The position numbers and the translations under genes are program-made. The notes beneath the pieces were generated by a model. It did not search any database. It had not been told where the DNA came from and saw nothing but the letters and a program-made list of their open reading frames with translations. A stretch of 64,000 bases of DNA from Sphingobacterium bovistauri (GTDB taxonomy: Bacteria > Bacteroidota > Bacteroidia > Sphingobacteriales > Sphingobacteriaceae). Shown in pieces: positions 55,864-64,000 of this stretch. The stretch's first letter is position 1; each line of letters starts with the position of its first letter. The stretch is taken from contig NZ_JADEYP010000016.1 of NCBI RefSeq assembly GCF_020295405.1, positions 1 to 64,000 on the forward strand, read 5' to 3'.

Positions 55864-57066
55864 ATGAAAAAAATCATAAATGTATTAGGCCCTGGGATAA
55901 TAACAGCCGCTTTGGTTTTTGGCCCCAGTAAGATGACTATTACCTCCAAAATGGGGGCGGATTATTATTATTCTTTGTTATGGATTGTTATAGTAGCTCT
56001 ATTTTTTATGGGTGCTTATACAGCAATGTGTTCAAGAATTGGTGCTACGCAAGATAAATCATTATTAACCTTAATTAAGGAGCACTTTAGTAAAGGTATT
56101 GGCCTTGCAATAGGGATTGGTATATTTTTGGTCGCTACATCTTTTCAAGCAGGAAATAGTATTGGTGTAGGTATCGCAATAGGTGAGGCAACAGGCACAC
56201 CAATGTCAATTTGGATTGTGACTTTTACTGTGTTAGGTATAGCACTGTTATTCTTTCCTTCATTTTATAAAGTGATGGAGAAATTAATGATCGGATTGGT
56301 GTTGTTAATGTTGGGTTGTTTTATAGCAACTTTATTTTTGACAGATATTAATTTCGCAGACTTTTTAACTGGATTTGTGCCAAGTATTCCTGATGGTTCT
56401 ATCGGTTTAATTATAGCGTTTACAGCATCATGCTTCTCTCTTGTAGGCGCATTTTATCAAACGTATTTGATTCAAGAGCGAAAAAAAATGAGTCAACAGT
56501 CTGTAGATGTTAAAAGTTCAGAGCGTGGTGCATTTACAGGTGTAGCAATATTGGGATTTATGAGTGCGTCAGTACTTATTTGTGCTGCTGCTGTATTGAA
56601 TCCAAAGGGAATCCATGTAGGTAGTGCAGCTGAGATGGGAAAAGCTTTGGAGCCTTTATTTGGTTCATATGCAAGCTCTTTGTTTTTTATTGGACTATTT
56701 GGCGCATCATTTTCATCGTTAGTTGGAAATGCTACAGTTGGCGGAGCATTGTTGGGAGATGCATTAGGGTATAGTAGTAGTCTAAATTCTAAAAAGGTAA
56801 AAATACTTATTTCTATCGTTATGGTTTTGGGATGTATCGTCGCAATTTCATTTGGTAGATTACCATTAGAGCTGATTGTGTTGGCACAAAGTGTAACTAT
56901 TTTCTTAGTGCCTTTTATCGGAATATCAATTTTTGTAATAGCGAATAGTAAAAAGATAATGGGAGAGCATGCGAACAATACTTTTTATAAAGTGATAGGG
57001 GCATTGGGGCTTGCTGTGATATTTATCTTGATGTTTAGTAATGTTTACGATATGTTTTTGAAGTAA
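55864..57066 (+). CDS. NRAMP-fold transporter lacking the canonical metal-binding motifs
   Basis: This 400-residue membrane protein has about eleven helices and the NRAMP-like opening LGPGIITAALVFG, then YYYSLLWIVIVALFFMGAY. The canonical DPGN of helix 1 is replaced by GPSK (residues 20-23), and the MPH region of helix 6 reads SLVGAFYQTYL (VGA at 194-196). Both sites that bind Mn2+ or Fe2+ in true NRAMPs are therefore missing. It probably carries another substrate, perhaps the organic compound handled by the cluster. It starts six bases after the dehydrogenase gene. Confidence 0.85.
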   Translation: MKKIINVLGPGIITAALVFGPSKMTITSKMGADYYYSLLWIVIVALFFMGAYTAMCSRIGATQDKSLLTLIKEHFSKGIGLAIGIGIFLVATSFQAGNSIGVGIAIGEATGTPMSIWIVTFTVLGIALLFFPSFYKVMEKLMIGLVLLMLGCFIATLFLTDINFADFLTGFVPSIPDGSIGLIIAFTASCFSLVGAFYQTYLIQERKKMSQQSVDVKSSERGAFTGVAILGFMSASVLICAAAVLNPKGIHVGSAAEMGKALEPLFGSYASSLFFIGLFGASFSSLVGNATVGGALLGDALGYSSSLNSKKVKILISIVMVLGCIVAISFGRLPLELIVLAQSVTIFLVPFIGISIFVIANSKKIMGEHANNTFYKVIGALGLAVIFILMFSNVYDMFLK

Positions 57067-57068
57067 TT

Positions 57069-58091
57069 ATGGAGAATAAATTTTTGAACGAATTAGAGCT
57101 AAAATACACTAGACCTTCTAGTGCATTTTTGGAAGACTTAAAAAATATAGATGGTGATTTTATATTTCTAGGAATAGGAGGTAAAATGGGGCCTAGTATG
57201 GCAAAGCTGTTGATGGATGGTTTGAACGAGCTTGGTATACAACGTAAAGTGTACGGAGTTTCAAGGTTCTCAGATGTTGAAGGGAGATCATACTTAGATA
57301 ATATAGGGGTAGAAACTATTGCTTGTGATTTATTAGATGATGATGCATTACAACAGTTGCCCGAAGTAAAGAATGTTATTTATTTGGCAGGGTTTAAATT
57401 TGGTGCTACAGGAAAGGAAGATTTTACATGGGCGATGAATTCTTATTTGCCAGGTCGTGTGGCTGAAAAATTCAAAGATTCAAGAATTGTAGCTTTATCA
57501 TCAGGCAATGTATTGCCTTTTGTTCCAGTAACAAGTGGAGGTGTAGACGAATCGGTTACACCAGAACCTATAGGTGAATATGCACAAAGTACATTAGGTA
57601 GAGAACGTATTTTTACTTATTTCAGTAAGAGAAATGGCACACCAATGTTGATTTATCGTCTTAATTATGCTGTTGATTTTCGTTATGGAGTGGTACGTGA
57701 GATTGCTAAACAAGTTAATAACGGTACAGCAATAGACTTGAGTAGTAATAATGTGAATGTCATTTGGCAGAGCGATGCGAATGAAATAGCTATACGTAGT
57801 TTATTACATTGTGAAGCGCCTGCAAAAGTTTTGAATGTAACAGGTCCAGAGATTCTGTCTATTAAATGGATTGCCGAAAAGCTAGGAAAAGCTTTAAATC
57901 GAGAACCACAATTTATTAATGATCCTGAGCCTACAGCGCTATTAAATAATGCAACAGAATGTTTCCGAACCTTTGGCTATCCAAAGGTGAGTATTTTGGA
58001 AATTATTGATATAACGGCAAAGTGGATGTTGAACAATGGAGATGAATTTGGTAAAGACACACATTTCCAAGAAAGGAAGGGCAAATTTTAA
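57069..58091 (+). CDS. NAD-dependent epimerase/dehydratase-like protein
   Basis: This 340-residue protein has an N-terminal Rossmann fold (DFIFLGIGGKMGPSMAKLL, residues 30-48) with further extended-SDR features: VIYLAGFKFG, ALSSGNVLPF and a C-terminal substrate domain (VLNVTGPEILSIKWIAEKLG). At the active-site position the usual YxxxK reads YAQST (Tyr171, Thr175), so the catalytic Lys is missing. It may be a reductase-like or structural variant. It starts two bases after the transporter gene and overlaps the next start by one base (TAATG), fitting tight translational coupling. Confidence 0.85.
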   Translation: MENKFLNELELKYTRPSSAFLEDLKNIDGDFIFLGIGGKMGPSMAKLLMDGLNELGIQRKVYGVSRFSDVEGRSYLDNIGVETIACDLLDDDALQQLPEVKNVIYLAGFKFGATGKEDFTWAMNSYLPGRVAEKFKDSRIVALSSGNVLPFVPVTSGGVDESVTPEPIGEYAQSTLGRERIFTYFSKRNGTPMLIYRLNYAVDFRYGVVREIAKQVNNGTAIDLSSNNVNVIWQSDANEIAIRSLLHCEAPAKVLNVTGPEILSIKWIAEKLGKALNREPQFINDPEPTALLNNATECFRTFGYPKVSILEIIDITAKWMLNNGDEFGKDTHFQERKGKF

Positions 58092-59161
58092 TGAAAAAAT
58101 TAAATAATCGACTAAAGCAATTTTTGATGGATGGTACTGTATTGCCTGCACATCCATTATGTTTGGATGAGAATAGGCAATTTGATGAAGAAAATCAACG
58201 ATTGTTAACCAACTATTATATTGAAAGTGGAGCTGGAGGTATAGCTGTAGGTGTACATTCTACCCAGTTTGAAATACGATTGCCCGAGCATAATCTTTAT
58301 GAAAAGGTATTAAAAGTATCTGCAGATGTGGTTAAAGAGGCAAATCTTGACAGACCTTTTATCAAAATTGCAGGAATATGTGGACCGGTAGAACAAGCTG
58401 TCGCAGAAGCAAAACTAGCTGTCGAATACGGTTATGACATGGGATTATTGTCTATGGGTGGCTTACAAGATTTGACTGAGGCACAGATATTGGATCGTAC
58501 AAGAGCTGTCGCTGCTGTAATTCCTGTATTTGGATTTTATTTGCAACCATCTGTTGGAGGACGTATTTTTACTTATGAATTTTGGGCTGAGTTTGTCAAT
58601 ATTGAAAATGTTGAAGCGATTAAATGTGCTTCATTCAATAGGTATCAAACGCTAGATGTAGTACGTGCTATTGCTAATTCGCCAAGAAAGGATGTAATTG
58701 CATTATATACCGGTAACGATGACAATATTGTAAGTGACTTATTATCAATATATAGATTCAACGTGAATGGTAAGGAAGTGGAGGTGCAGTTTAGAGGAGG
58801 ATTGTTAGGTCATTGGGCGGTCTGGACCAGTAAGGCTGTTGAATTATTAGCTAAGGTTAAAGACTTTAAATCTAATCCAACTGAAGAGAAATGGGTTGAT
58901 TTACAGGTGCTATCAAATCAAACAACTGACGTTAATGCCGTATTATTTGACGTGGCTCACGGCTTTCATGGCTGTATTCCTGGGATACATGAGGTTTTGA
59001 GAAGACAAGGGTTGATGAAAGGTATTTGGTGTTTAAATCCTAATGAAGTGCTGTCAGCAGGTCAATATGAAGAATTAACGCGTATTTATCAGGATTATCC
59101 TTTGTTAAATGACGATGCTTTCGTCAATGATTTTTTACAAAGACATAAAGTTATTGCATAA
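58091..59161 (+). CDS. Dihydrodipicolinate synthase/N-acetylneuraminate lyase family aldolase
   Basis: This 356-residue protein has the class I aldolase barrel of the DHDPS family. Tyr150 (GFYLQPSVGGR) and the Schiff-base Lys178 (AIKCASFNRYQ) are in the expected places. The usual GTTGE-type motif reads GVHSTQFE (54-61). It is about 60 residues longer than typical 290-300-residue members, with extra sequence in the C-terminal half. It probably cleaves a sugar acid to pyruvate plus an aldehyde. The chemical partner is unknown; its place beside an amidohydrolase suggests an N-acylated substrate. Confidence 0.88.
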   Translation: MKKLNNRLKQFLMDGTVLPAHPLCLDENRQFDEENQRLLTNYYIESGAGGIAVGVHSTQFEIRLPEHNLYEKVLKVSADVVKEANLDRPFIKIAGICGPVEQAVAEAKLAVEYGYDMGLLSMGGLQDLTEAQILDRTRAVAAVIPVFGFYLQPSVGGRIFTYEFWAEFVNIENVEAIKCASFNRYQTLDVVRAIANSPRKDVIALYTGNDDNIVSDLLSIYRFNVNGKEVEVQFRGGLLGHWAVWTSKAVELLAKVKDFKSNPTEEKWVDLQVLSNQTTDVNAVLFDVAHGFHGCIPGIHEVLRRQGLMKGIWCLNPNEVLSAGQYEELTRIYQDYPLLNDDAFVNDFLQRHKVIA

Positions 59162-59167
59162 CATAAA

Positions 59168-60355
59168 ATGAATATTAACCGAATCAAGGAACTTGTAGCT
59201 AATATCAAAGAAGAAGCTATTGCAACTAGAAGATATTTACACAAATATCCTGAACTGTCTTTCAAAGAATTTAAAACGTCTGCTTATATAAAATCAATAT
59301 TAGAGCAGGAGAATTTGAGCTTTGAAGAAGTAGCTAATACGGGTATACTCGTTAAAATTGTAGGAACGAAATCTGAAAGTTCAGATTGTATATTGCTACG
59401 TGCAGATATCGATGCGCTCCCTATTCAAGAAGTTAACGGTACAGCATTTGATTCGGTTAATTCAAATGTCATGCATGCTTGTGGACATGATTTCCATACA
59501 GCGAATTTGCTAAGTGTACTTAAGTTATTATCGAATCTTAAACACGAATTTTCAGGAACGGTGCTTGGTGTTTTTCAACCAGCAGAAGAAAAAATTCCGG
59601 GAGGTGCAAAAGCAGTACTTGAATCAGGCATTTTATCAGATTATGTAATAAAGGCGGTTTTAGGGCTTCATGTGTCCCCTAAATATCCTGTCGGAAACGT
59701 TGCTATTCGCGCAGGTAAGTTTATGGCTTCCAGCGATGAGTTATTTGTGACGATAACAGGAAAAGGTGGTCATGGCGCACAGCCACACCTTAATATTGAC
59801 CCCGTTCTGATCGCTTCTCAGCTAGTTGTTTCACTGCAGCAAATTGTGTCTCGAGTTGCGAATCCAGCGATACCTTCCGTATTATCAATTGGTAAATTTA
59901 TTGCCAATGGAGCTACTAATGTAATTCCAAACGAGGTTTATTTAGAAGGTACATTCAGAACCATGGATGAGGAGTGGAGAGATAGAGCTTTGTCGCTGAT
60001 CGAAAAGCAGATAAAAGAGTTGCCGGCTTTGTACGGTGCTAAAGTAGAATTAGAGATCCGTAGAGGCTATCCTGCATTAATTAATGATATCGAATTGACG
60101 AATGTTGTTGCAAATTTATTACGTGAGTATCATGGCTTTGAATCTGTTCACGAAGCTGATATTTGGATGGCAGCAGAAGACTTTGCTTATTATACCAAAT
60201 CATATCCATCTACATTTTATTTAATTGGTATAGCTAATACATCAAAAGGAATAGTTTCGGAGTTGCACACACCTACATTCCAAATTGATGAGGACGCATT
60301 CGATCAAGCTATTGGTAGTATGATTTATTCCGCTTTGAGATTGTTGAATAAATAA
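59168..60355 (+). CDS. M20-family amidohydrolase (N-acyl deacylase-like)
   Basis: This 395-residue metal-dependent hydrolase resembles N-acyl-L-amino-acid or hippurate hydrolases. Motifs in order are RRYLHKYPELSF (about 21-32), LRADIDALP (77-85), HACGHDFHT (103-111) with the metal-binding Cys105 and His107, and FQPAEEKIPGGA (136-147). The dimerisation domain (about 185-300) contains GKGGHGAQPH. It probably removes an acyl group from an N-acylated compound. It starts six bases after the aldolase gene and closes the operon, ending at a strong bidirectional terminator. Confidence 0.92.
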   Translation: MNINRIKELVANIKEEAIATRRYLHKYPELSFKEFKTSAYIKSILEQENLSFEEVANTGILVKIVGTKSESSDCILLRADIDALPIQEVNGTAFDSVNSNVMHACGHDFHTANLLSVLKLLSNLKHEFSGTVLGVFQPAEEKIPGGAKAVLESGILSDYVIKAVLGLHVSPKYPVGNVAIRAGKFMASSDELFVTITGKGGHGAQPHLNIDPVLIASQLVVSLQQIVSRVANPAIPSVLSIGKFIANGATNVIPNEVYLEGTFRTMDEEWRDRALSLIEKQIKELPALYGAKVELEIRRGYPALINDIELTNVVANLLREYHGFESVHEADIWMAAEDFAYYTKSYPSTFYLIGIANTSKGIVSELHTPTFQIDEDAFDQAIGSMIYSALRLLNK

Positions 60356-60374
60356 TATTGTAGATTCCTAGTTT

Positions 60375-60417
60375 ATTTAAAAAGGCTTGAACAATGTGAG
60401 TTCAAGCCTTTTTAAAT
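60375..60417. terminator. Bidirectional terminator closing the catabolic cluster
   Basis: A perfect 18-bp stem ATTTAAAAAGGCTTGAAC (60375-60392) with GTTCAAGCCTTTTTAAAT (60400-60417), seven-base loop. It separates the M20 gene from the convergent retropepsin gene. Confidence 0.9.
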
Positions 60418-60420
60418 ACT

Positions 60421-60867
60421 TTACTCCGCCAACTTTCTTCTTTTTTCGTTCAAATGAAGTGTTTTCTTTTTATAATTTATGATTGCTCCATAGGAATGAA
60501 GAATATCTCCTCCAAGTACACCAACAACTGGATCAGCGTCAATTTGGCTATATGCGTAGTTGATAGTAGATAGATCCAGGACAGCCACTTCAAATTTCTT
60601 GCATTCCCAATCTGCTATTTTTAGATAGGGTAAAGTGAATATAGCTGATTGCATTTCATTCGTTCCTAAGCCTGAGGATAGAATACTAGTCTCCTTCAAT
60701 TTTTGTTCGTCAATCCCAGCCTCTAATAATGTATTTCTGTCCAATACAGTTTTCGAAGCGCCTGTATCCAAGACCATTTTGAATTTTTTGTCTAATAATT
60801 CGATATGTAGAATAATATGATATCCCTCTTGTTGTAGGGTTAATATTTCGAACGGAATAATCTTCAT
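60421..60867 (-). CDS. Retropepsin-like aspartic protease
   Basis: This 148-residue single-domain protein has the aspartic protease signature DTGAS at 34-38 (MVLDTGASKTVLDR) and a later hydrophobic-Gly segment (VVGVLGGDILHSYGAIINY) typical of retroviral-type folds that act as dimers. No signal peptide is seen. The physiological target is unknown. It lies downstream of mdh on the same strand, with a hairpin between. Confidence 0.85.
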   Translation of the reverse strand: MKIIPFEILTLQQEGYHIILHIELLDKKFKMVLDTGASKTVLDRNTLLEAGIDEQKLKETSILSSGLGTNEMQSAIFTLPYLKIADWECKKFEVAVLDLSTINYAYSQIDADPVVGVLGGDILHSYGAIINYKKKTLHLNEKRRKLAE

Positions 60868-60885
60868 GTAATGTCTAGTAACTAA

Positions 60886-60917
60886 ATAAAAAGAGGACTA
60901 TTTTGTATAGTCCTCTC
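60886..60917 (-). terminator. Terminator after mdh
   Basis: On the minus strand AGAGGACTAT (60917-60908) pairs with ATAGTCCTCT (60902-60893) and is followed by a T-run (60892-60888). It separates mdh from the retropepsin gene, suggesting separate transcripts. Confidence 0.8.
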
Positions 60918-60945
60918 AAATATAATAGAAAGTTTATTAAGCGTA

Positions 60946-61884
60946 TTATATTATATTGCTTTCTGTTAAGACGGCATTCATCGCACGAACAGCAGTGGCA
61001 CTTGCTTTGAATTTAGCCTTCTCTTCTTCATCCAATTGAATTGGAACTACTTTATCCCAACCATTTTTGTTGATAATCACAGGAACACCTATACAAATGT
61101 CACTTTCGTCTAATTCTCCCTCTAAATAGACAGAAGCAGTGAATAATTTATTTTGATTTAAAGCAATACTTTCCACCATAGCTGCGGTAGCTGCTCCAGG
61201 AGCATACCATGCAGAAGTACCTATTAATGCAGTTAGGGTAGCTCCACCTACCATTGTTTTCTGTACAATTTCTTCTTTCTCATTTTCCTCCAGAAAGTCT
61301 TTTACAGGAATACTGTTCCAAGTGGCTTTGTTGATTAGTGGAATCATAGTTGTATCACCATGACCTCCAATAACAATAGCATTCAAATCGCCAGGAGAGG
61401 CATTCAGTTTATTGGCCAATTGGTATTTGAAACGTGATGAATCTAGCGCACCGCCCATACCAATTATTCTATTTTTAGGAAGACCAGATGACTTGTATGC
61501 AAGATATGTCATTGTATCCATCGGATTAGAAACTACAATTATGATGATATCAGGAGAGTATTTGACAAGATTGTCCACTACACCTTTTACAATATTAGCA
61601 TTAGTACCGATCAATTCCTCACGTGTCATTCCTGGTTTGCGTGGTATCCCTGATGTAATTACTGCTATCGAAGAACCAGCAGTTTGAAGATAATCATTTG
61701 TCACCCCTTTTATTTTGGTGTCAAAGCCTAATAATGCAGCTGTTTGCATCATATCTTGGGCTTTACCTTCAGCAAAACCTTCTTTGATATCCAATAAAAT
61801 TACTTCTTCAGCAAAATTCTTTCTAGCAATATTGTCTGCGGTAGTGGCACCCACAGCTCCTGCACCGATAACTGTTATTTTCAT
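60946..61884 (-). CDS. mdh: Malate dehydrogenase (LDH-like)
   Basis: This 312-residue enzyme oxidises malate to oxaloacetate with NAD in the TCA cycle. The NAD-binding motif VIGAGAVGATTADNIA (about 4-19), the catalytic His in GGHGDTTMIPL (about residue 175) and the Arg segment GIPRKPGMTREELIG are present. The length fits the tetrameric LDH-like MDH type common in Bacteroidota. It lies 88 bp downstream of the BamA-family gene, with a hairpin between them. Confidence 0.96.
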   Translation of the reverse strand: MKITVIGAGAVGATTADNIARKNFAEEVILLDIKEGFAEGKAQDMMQTAALLGFDTKIKGVTNDYLQTAGSSIAVITSGIPRKPGMTREELIGTNANIVKGVVDNLVKYSPDIIIIVVSNPMDTMTYLAYKSSGLPKNRIIGMGGALDSSRFKYQLANKLNASPGDLNAIVIGGHGDTTMIPLINKATWNSIPVKDFLEENEKEEIVQKTMVGGATLTALIGTSAWYAPGAATAAMVESIALNQNKLFTASVYLEGELDESDICIGVPVIINKNGWDKVVPIQLDEEEKAKFKASATAVRAMNAVLTESNII

Positions 61885-61955
61885 ATTTCAAGGAGGATTA
61901 TTTATACTATTAAATATAATCATTCTCAATGATTTAATGAAGGTATGTCTGAAAA

Positions 61956-61985
61956 TAAAATATCCTTTCTGATTAGAAAGGATAT
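61956..61985 (-). terminator. Terminator after the BamA/TamA-family gene
   Basis: On the minus strand AGAAAGGATAT/ATATCCTTTCT form an 11-bp perfect stem (61960-61970 with 61975-61985) followed by a T-rich tail. The stem includes part of the gene's last codons and its TAA stop. Confidence 0.75.
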
Positions 61986-64000
61986 CCTATAGCTAAATTG
62001 AAGACCAAATTATCACGCCTCCAATTTGAACTTTTGAAATCAATATCTTTTATTACCCAACGATCATTTTTTGGATAATATGGAACACGTATAGGTAAGG
62101 CTAAATCTGTACGAATAATTAAAAAGGTGAAATCGAAACGAAGACCCGCTCCAGCTCCGATGGCTAATTCAGATAAGAATTCTTTCGAAAGTTTTCCGCC
62201 CAATTTTCCATCATCTCTATTCTGTAACCAAATATTACCAGCATCGATGAAAGCTGCCCAATTTAAAATACCTACTCCAAAATCTACGATGCGATTGCGG
62301 TATTCCGTGTTTATTTCTAATTTATAATCACCAGTCTGATCCGCAAAGAAATTGTCTTCACCAATATTTTCAGGAACTGCTGATCCTGGCCCCACTGCTC
62401 TCGCACGGAAAGCGCGTAAACCATTAGGACCACCTGAATAAAATTGTTTCAAATAAGGTAAGGAGGCTGAGTTACCATAAGAATAACTCATGCCCAACAT
62501 AACCCGCGAAGCTAATTGTGCATGTTGACCTAATTTTAAATAATGACGACCATCGGCTTCAACTTTTACAAATTGACTGTATTTAGTGCCGAATAGTTCT
62601 TTTTGATTATCGTTTTTATAGCTCGCGCCTTGAATAAGGCCTAATACATTTCCTGAAAGATTCATACCACCTTTGAAGTAGAACGTGTTTTTTCGCGCTT
62701 CTTCCATAGTGTTTGTAAATGTATAGGTGTAATTTGGACCAAAAGAAAACTGTGGCTCCACGATCCGACGTAACGTGGGGATAGTATCCATCTGCGCTTG
62801 ATAAGCTTCCGATATATTTCGAGGCTGCACGTAGATGATTTCTGCTAATGTCAAATCATGTTGTTTTTGCTCATTTTCCTTCCACATGTATCCATAGTTT
62901 AGTGTGGATGAATTAAGCGTATAAGCTGTTCGACGATTTAAAAATTCGTAGCCAAATTTAAGGTAGGTCTTCGGAATAAAACGTCGACCAGGGCTCCATT
63001 TATATAAGGTTAATAATCTAGGCCATGTAATAGCCATTTCTGCTCCATAGCGATAATAAGATGAATTCAAATTCACATTACCACCTGTTTGGGTTTCATA
63101 ACCACCAAAAACATTAAATGATACTGTCTCAGCGCCCTTAAAAGCATTACGAAGCGTCCATGTCAAGTTAGCTTCAGAGCCATTGTATACCGTAGCTGTT
63201 TTTGCCAAAAGCTCCAAGCGAAGGGACTTTTTGGGTAGTGGCGTCAAGTGGTAATATACGTCCAAGGTATTAGCGGAATCCGGATTGGGTTCAAAGCTGT
63301 TTTTAACAAATTTAAAAGCATTCAGATTGACTAAATGATTAATAGTTAAGTTGTGATCATGACGATTGTATTCTTGACCTTTTTTAAAGAAAATATGATT
63401 TGCGATTACTTTTTTTCTAAACGTATTGTTACGGTCAATAATGTAATAATTGTCGTTAAAAAGTTCTAAATATTCCGTGTTAGGTCTTCTACTATAGCCT
63501 TGGGAAGTCAAAGTATAGTTTGGATAAATGAAAATATCTCCAATCTTTTGAGGTTCTTTGGCTTGGGCAGATATCTCCGGTTTTAAAGTAACATAAGTAT
63601 TGACTTTGTGGTCTCCTATAGTACTATCTACTTCTACTAAAATATTATCTGGATTAAAGTAGTAATAACCTTTGTTTTTTAAATCATTGTCTATGCGGTC
63701 ACGCTCATTAAGAATCACATCCAAATTGTAGTTAGCCCCTTTTTTTAATAAAGACTCTGATTTAGAGGCTGCAATATCTTTACCTATATTACTTGCAGAG
63801 TCAATATTGAAAATTACGGTGTCGATTCTGTAAATTTTGCGCGGTACACCAGTATAAATAACCTTAGCCAGTTTTCCATCAATACTTGTATCAGAGCTTA
63901 CTGTCGCATTAAAAAAGCCTAAATTTTCTAGACGGTTACGTAATAAATTTTCGTTATATTCTCTATTAACATCACTTAACAATACAGGCTCTTCTCCACG
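61973..64000 (-). CDS. BamA/TamA-family outer-membrane protein, 5' end cut by the window
   Basis: The minus-strand frame is open to the right edge, and codons upstream of 63982 (reading GEEPVLLSDVN) continue the protein, so the real start lies beyond 64000. The visible 676 residues include POTRA-like repeats (about the first 250: ENLLRNRLENLGFFNATV; DLKNKGYYYFNPDNILVEV) and a C-terminal Omp85 barrel (KLEINTEYRNRIVDFGV, then NLVFNLAIGYPF). It could help insert outer-membrane proteins or act like TamA. No signal peptide is visible because of the truncation. Confidence 0.9.
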   Translation of the reverse strand, partial: RGEEPVLLSDVNREYNENLLRNRLENLGFFNATVSSDTSIDGKLAKVIYTGVPRKIYRIDTVIFNIDSASNIGKDIAASKSESLLKKGANYNLDVILNERDRIDNDLKNKGYYYFNPDNILVEVDSTIGDHKVNTYVTLKPEISAQAKEPQKIGDIFIYPNYTLTSQGYSRRPNTEYLELFNDNYYIIDRNNTFRKKVIANHIFFKKGQEYNRHDHNLTINHLVNLNAFKFVKNSFEPNPDSANTLDVYYHLTPLPKKSLRLELLAKTATVYNGSEANLTWTLRNAFKGAETVSFNVFGGYETQTGGNVNLNSSYYRYGAEMAITWPRLLTLYKWSPGRRFIPKTYLKFGYEFLNRRTAYTLNSSTLNYGYMWKENEQKQHDLTLAEIIYVQPRNISEAYQAQMDTIPTLRRIVEPQFSFGPNYTYTFTNTMEEARKNTFYFKGGMNLSGNVLGLIQGASYKNDNQKELFGTKYSQFVKVEADGRHYLKLGQHAQLASRVMLGMSYSYGNSASLPYLKQFYSGGPNGLRAFRARAVGPGSAVPENIGEDNFFADQTGDYKLEINTEYRNRIVDFGVGILNWAAFIDAGNIWLQNRDDGKLGGKLSKEFLSELAIGAGAGLRFDFTFLIIRTDLALPIRVPYYPKNDRWVIKDIDFKSSNWRRDNLVFNLAIGYPF

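Noticed and set aside
56493..56978. 161-residue minus-strand frame inside the NRAMP-like gene
   Set aside because: Antisense shadow of a membrane protein; composition mirrors hydrophobic codons of the real gene.
1..64000. CRISPR array or phage region
   Set aside because: No regularly spaced direct repeats, cas genes, integrase or phage structural genes were seen.

Overview
The window is one contig segment from a low-GC member of the Bacteroidota, most likely family Sphingobacteriaceae (Sphingobacterium/Pedobacter type). This is inferred from a SusC/SusD pair, a Bacteroidota-style LptD, TAnnTTTG -7 promoter boxes, a general lack of Shine-Dalgarno sequences, and the protein repertoire. No species is claimed. 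The left edge cuts what looks like an insertion sequence, and the right edge cuts a BamA/TamA-type outer-membrane protein gene.

Layout. 1-178: end of a probable insertion sequence. 201-12852: envelope genes (MCE/MlaD-like protein, tandem cell-wall amidases, divergent LptD) followed by cinA, a 2-oxo acid dehydrogenase E2, cardiolipin synthase and a large MG2/TonB-plug protein. 12974-26985: mixed housekeeping and metabolism (EamA transporter, YihY/BrkB, acyl-CoA synthetase, M61 peptidase, two BadF-type sugar kinases, glutathione peroxidase, thymidine kinase, YbaB, metal-dependent hydrolase, FucP-like sugar transporter). 27317-32848: rho, phosphatidylserine synthase and a 938-residue protease/propeller/barrel protein. 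33430-38405: a visibly more GC-rich block with mgtE, two nearly identical tRNA-Asn genes, a small lipoprotein, and an exonuclease plus CBS/DUF294 pair. 38529-42791: rlmF, then the translation cluster thrS-infC-rpmI-rplT.

42981-60355 is the most distinctive region. A LacI-type regulator precedes a tightly packed, co-directional run of eleven genes: SusC, SusD, three surface lipoproteins (DUF4959/DUF5000-like, DUF4998-like, DUF4855-like), a secreted beta-propeller, a PQQ-type sugar dehydrogenase fused to cytochrome c, an NRAMP-fold transporter lacking the canonical metal motifs, an NAD-epimerase-like protein without the usual catalytic Lys, a DHDPS/sialate-lyase-family aldolase and an M20 amidohydrolase. 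No recognisable classical glycoside hydrolase is present. The set suggests capture of a ligand at the outer membrane, periplasmic oxidation or sensing, inner-membrane import, deacylation, and retro-aldol cleavage of a modified (probably N-acylated) sugar acid or similar compound. The substrate cannot be read from the sequence.

60421-64000 carries a retropepsin-like protease, malate dehydrogenase and the truncated BamA/TamA-family gene. Many convergent gene pairs share one bidirectional hairpin terminator, and several of these hairpins abut or overlap the opposing stop codon.
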